47,317 bases of DNA from Clostridium sp. CAG:1000 (GTDB lineage: Bacteria > Bacillota_I > Bacilli_A > RF39 > UBA660), in NCBI GenBank assembly GCA_000436975.1, contig HG000333.1:1-47317 (forward strand), given 5' to 3'. Position 1 is the first letter of the stretch. Every line of letters begins with the position of its first letter. The translations under genes and the position numbers were made by a program. A model generated the notes under the pieces. That model was given only the letters and a program-made list of their open reading frames with translations, searched no databases and had not been told where the DNA came from. This document shows, piece after piece, positions 44,491 to 47,317 of the stretch.

Positions 44491-45609
44491 TTAATATGTT
44501 TTCATTGGCAAAATTAATTGAATCAACTCATCATTATTTTCTTCTTTAACTATAATTGGACTTATTTCACCATTTAATAATAAGTATATTTTCTTCTCTT
44601 TAAATATTTTTAAAGCTTCGATCATATATTTTGCACTGAATGAGATTTTAATATTATTACCTATTTTATTTACCACACTCATTTTTTCTTCAACTTTACC
44701 CATTTCTTGGCTTGAAGCTTTAATTACAATATTATTACCATTCAAATCAAAATCAATGATATTTTTGTCTTTTGATTGAGTTATTAATGATGCTCTATCT
44801 AAAATATTATAAAAATCTTTTAGGTTCAATTCTATTTCATATTTATATTCTTTTGGAAATGAATTATCTGTATTAGGGTATGTTCCATTTAATAAAGAAG
44901 TTTGAAAAATAAGATTACCATGTCTAAAAATAGCCTTATTAGCAAAAGTATGTATTTCTAATTCATTATCTTTTTCAATTGTCTTTATAAACTCATTAAT
45001 ATTTTTTGCCGGTACTACAATATTAGTATTTTCATCATATGATTTATTCAATTTTATTATTACTTTTGATAATCTATAAGAGTCAGTAGCAATACACTCT
45101 AAATTATCTCCGTTAACTTTAATATTAACACCAGTAAGTAAAGGTCTACTTTCTTGTATTGAACATGCGAATGAAGTTTGACTCACCATTTCTTTGAATT
45201 TTAAACTTGATAATTTTATAGGTTTTTTAGCTTCTTCTAGTACTATTTCTGGAAAATCTTCTTGTAAGAAACAATTGAAATTAAATATAGCATTTTCAGT
45301 TTTAAAAGATACATCGTTACTCTCAAAATTTTCTATCATTATTGTTGTTTCAGGCAATTTTCTTATAATATCTAATAATGATTTACCATATATAATAATA
45401 CATCCTAGTTCTTCAATAGCATTAATATCTTTTTTATCAATAAAATATTGAATAGTAATATCATTATCTGTCGCTGTTAAGTATAGACCTTCTTTTTTTA
45501 AATCAAATTTTATTCCATTTAAAACTGGAATAATATTTCGTGATGATAATGCTTTACTTACAAAATTTAATCCTTCCAATAAAATATTTTTATTAATTAA
45601 CATTTTCAT
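44491..45609 (-). CDS. dnaN: DNA polymerase III beta sliding clamp
   Basis: The 372-residue clamp has the three-domain pattern: MKMLINKNILLEGLNFVSKALSSRNIIPVLNGIKFDL at the start, ATDSYRLSK near 175, and the end LILPMKTY, which fits the family's PMR-containing C-terminus. AAGGAGG ribosome site. It is transcribed after dnaA across a 133-nt spacer with DnaA-box-like repeats, and ends at its own terminator. Confidence 0.96.
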   Translation of the reverse strand: MKMLINKNILLEGLNFVSKALSSRNIIPVLNGIKFDLKKEGLYLTATDNDITIQYFIDKKDINAIEELGCIIIYGKSLLDIIRKLPETTIMIENFESNDVSFKTENAIFNFNCFLQEDFPEIVLEEAKKPIKLSSLKFKEMVSQTSFACSIQESRPLLTGVNIKVNGDNLECIATDSYRLSKVIIKLNKSYDENTNIVVPAKNINEFIKTIEKDNELEIHTFANKAIFRHGNLIFQTSLLNGTYPNTDNSFPKEYKYEIELNLKDFYNILDRASLITQSKDKNIIDFDLNGNNIVIKASSQEMGKVEEKMSVVNKIGNNIKISFSAKYMIEALKIFKEKKIYLLLNGEISPIIVKEENNDELIQLILPMKTY

Positions 45610-45742
45610 AATAATTTACCTCCTTATTATATATAATTATTATTAATATAGACTGTTAATAATGTTGATAACTCATTTATATTAAGATAAAATCTACAAA
45701 TTATGTAAATTTATCATTGTTAAGTTGTTAATAACTTAGTGT
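45610..45742. promoter_or_regulatory. dnaA-dnaN spacer with DnaA-box-like repeats
   Basis: On the minus strand TTATCAACA (45663-45671) and TTATTAACA (45654-45662) lie end to end; TTATTAACA recurs at 45726-45734. TTATTCACA at 45743-45751 on the + strand fits TTATNCACA and overlaps the dnaA stop. These differ from TTATCCACA by one or two bases. They could form one half of a bipartite origin. Confidence 0.5.
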
Positions 45743-47131
45743 TTATTCACATATTTTTTCTTTTAATATTTTTATTTCTTCTTGTAGTTTTATATTTGTT
45801 TTTAATTCCTTTGATATTTTTTCATGTGAATATATAACGGTTGAGTGATCTCTACCTCCAAATTCTAAACCAATTCGTTGAAGACTTTCATCAGTCATAA
45901 TCCTACTTAAATACATAGCAATTGCTCTTGCATCAGTTATGTTTTTCTTTTTCATTTTGCCTTTTAACATTGATGCGTCTAAATTGAAATATTTTGCTAC
46001 GATATCAATTATTTTAGCTACTGAGTTGGTTCTATACACAGTTTTAGGAACAAACTCTTGTAAAGCCTCTTGTGCAATTTCTAAAGTAACATTCTTTATA
46101 TTAAATGCAGCTTTATATGCTACAATTCTTATAACTGCACCTTCTAGATTTCTTATATCACTACCACAATTATTAGCAATATAATCGATTACTGATTCAT
46201 TAATATCTAGATCAAAATCATTTATCATTATTTTGTTTTTTATGATATTTTTCTTTAGTTCCAACTCTGGCGGATTTATTGATTCAGTTAATCCCCATCT
46301 AAATCTAGTTTTAAGCCTATCTTCTAAATACTTATAGTCATTTATAGATGTGTCAGATGCTATTATTATTTGTTTTTCATTATCGTATAAAGTATTAAAT
46401 GTATTTGTAAACTCTTTTTGCGATTTTGTTGCATTTTCTAAGAATTGAATATCGTCAATCATTAAAACATCTACATTTCTGTATTTATCTCTGAAAGCTT
46501 CTAAATAACTAACATTGTTATCATATTTACTTTTGGCATTAATTATAGCCCTATAATCATTAGTAAATTGTTCTGCAGTAATATATAATACCTTCTTATC
46601 TGAATGTGTAACTATATAATTTCCTATTGCGTGCATTAAATGTGTTTTTCCAAGTCCACTTTTTGCATATATAAAATATGGATTATATAATTTACCCGGA
46701 TTTTGTGCGACAGCTTTAGCAGTCCCATAAGCTAATCTATTTGATTCACCCACTACAAAAGTTTCAAAGGTGTATTTTTGATTAAAATTACTTATATATT
46801 TATAATTACTAATATTTTCTTCATTTATGTTTTGTATGTTATTATTAACTTTATTATCATCTGCTTTTGTTAACTTTTTTTTATCTTTATCGAAAACATA
46901 TTCTATTTCACAAGTATCATTAGTTATATCATCTATTATTTCTTGTATTATAGAATTATAATTTTTAGTAATATTTTGTAAAAGAAGTTCATTGGTAGGA
47001 ACAATAATAATTAGTTTACTATTTTCGTATGAATATAATTTTAAATCTCTAAATAAATAATTATATGACATTAAAGATACTTTTGATTTAATTTGTTCTA
47101 AAAATTTATTCCATATATCATTTAGGTCCAT
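45743..47131 (-). CDS. dnaA: chromosomal replication initiator DnaA
   Basis: A 462-residue AAA+ initiator. Domain I opens MDLNDIWNKFLEQIKSKVS, Walker A is in YAKSGLGKTHLMHAIGNY (about 155-172), Walker B in VLMIDDIQFLENATKSQKEF (about 215-234), and the DnaA signature GGRDHSTVIYSHEKI ends domain IV. The ATG at 47131, with AAAGGA upstream, is preferred to an upstream start at 47152. Length is typical. It is the rightmost gene, transcribed leftward from the origin. Confidence 0.98.
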   Translation of the reverse strand: MDLNDIWNKFLEQIKSKVSLMSYNYLFRDLKLYSYENSKLIIIVPTNELLLQNITKNYNSIIQEIIDDITNDTCEIEYVFDKDKKKLTKADDNKVNNNIQNINEENISNYKYISNFNQKYTFETFVVGESNRLAYGTAKAVAQNPGKLYNPYFIYAKSGLGKTHLMHAIGNYIVTHSDKKVLYITAEQFTNDYRAIINAKSKYDNNVSYLEAFRDKYRNVDVLMIDDIQFLENATKSQKEFTNTFNTLYDNEKQIIIASDTSINDYKYLEDRLKTRFRWGLTESINPPELELKKNIIKNKIMINDFDLDINESVIDYIANNCGSDIRNLEGAVIRIVAYKAAFNIKNVTLEIAQEALQEFVPKTVYRTNSVAKIIDIVAKYFNLDASMLKGKMKKKNITDARAIAMYLSRIMTDESLQRIGLEFGGRDHSTVIYSHEKISKELKTNIKLQEEIKILKEKICE

Positions 47132-47152
47132 AATTATCATCCTTTCTAACAA

Positions 47153-47317
47153 CTTCTAATTAAATTATAAATCATCTATTTTTAATGTCAAACAAAAAAA
47201 ATTATTTCCTTTTATATTAACAAGTTATTAACCATTTGTAAACATTTTTTTAACCTTTTTAATTAGATAAAAGAAAGTTATCAACAATATCAACAATTTT
47301 AAAAAATAACATTATGT
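47153..47317. other. origin-side sequence upstream of dnaA
   Basis: TTATTAACC (47225-47233), TTATCAACA (47278-47286) and ATATCAACA (47287-47295) resemble DnaA boxes, the last two end to end. The rest is AT-rich. No gene is seen. The window ends here, so the full origin cannot be judged. Confidence 0.5.

Overview
This window is origin-proximal chromosome from a very AT-rich, low-GC Bacillota, probably a deep Bacilli lineage with sporulation genes. It carries the dnaA end of the origin at the right edge, and most genes point leftward, away from it. Gene order follows the Bacillus subtilis origin arm closely. From right to left it runs dnaA, dnaN, recF, gyrB, gyrA, SRP RNA/tadA, dnaX, yaaK, recR, a tiny bofA-like gene, holB, ricT, trmN6, rsmI, pth, mfd, spoVT, tatD, a 3D-domain gene, rsmA, yabG, veg, spoVG, yabP, yabQ, divIC, tilS, ftsH. 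The sporulation genes (bofA-like, spoVT, yabG, spoVG, yabP, yabQ) suggest a spore former or a recent descendant of one. The species cannot be named from the sequence.

Region by region. Positions 45610-47317 hold dnaA flanked on both sides by DnaA-box-like 9-mers, i.e. a bipartite oriC. Positions 43875-44490 hold an unexpected gene between dnaN and recF: a ComK-family competence regulator, with its own terminators and a triple 10-bp repeat upstream. Positions 37303-38165 are about 860 bp without a gene. This stretch contains four parS (ParB) sites and two palindromes that contain the Bacillus Noc-binding sequence ATTTCCCGGGAAAT, each 16-17 bp from a parS site; it looks like a compact centromere. 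Positions 24317-37302 hold the conserved replication, recombination, RNA-modification and repair genes. Positions 18781-24259 are an insertion relative to Bacillus: two tandem 7TM hybrid histidine kinases (the first with a degraded ATP-binding domain, the second ending in an HPt domain), then a WG-repeat-like membrane protein and a type IV pilin-like protein. Positions 10140-18648 carry the sporulation, cell division, tilS and ftsH block, a sugar nucleotidyltransferase and the tsaB-rimI-tsaD operon. Positions 1-10111 are accessory: a glycosyltransferase-like protein, a dCMP deaminase, a P-type Ca2+ ATPase, a divergent RNase II/R-like protein, three membrane or surface proteins of unknown role, and a zinc-ribbon/thioredoxin membrane protein.

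Two themes run through the window. The genome is compact: most operon junctions overlap by 1-8 nt, and all three convergent gene pairs share a two-way hairpin terminator that overlaps the stop codons. Several genes also point to developmental control: ComK, RicT, SpoVT, YabG/P/Q, BofA-like and the hybrid kinases all belong to families linked to competence or sporulation. All calls rest on reading the sequence and recalled family motifs; no database search was run.
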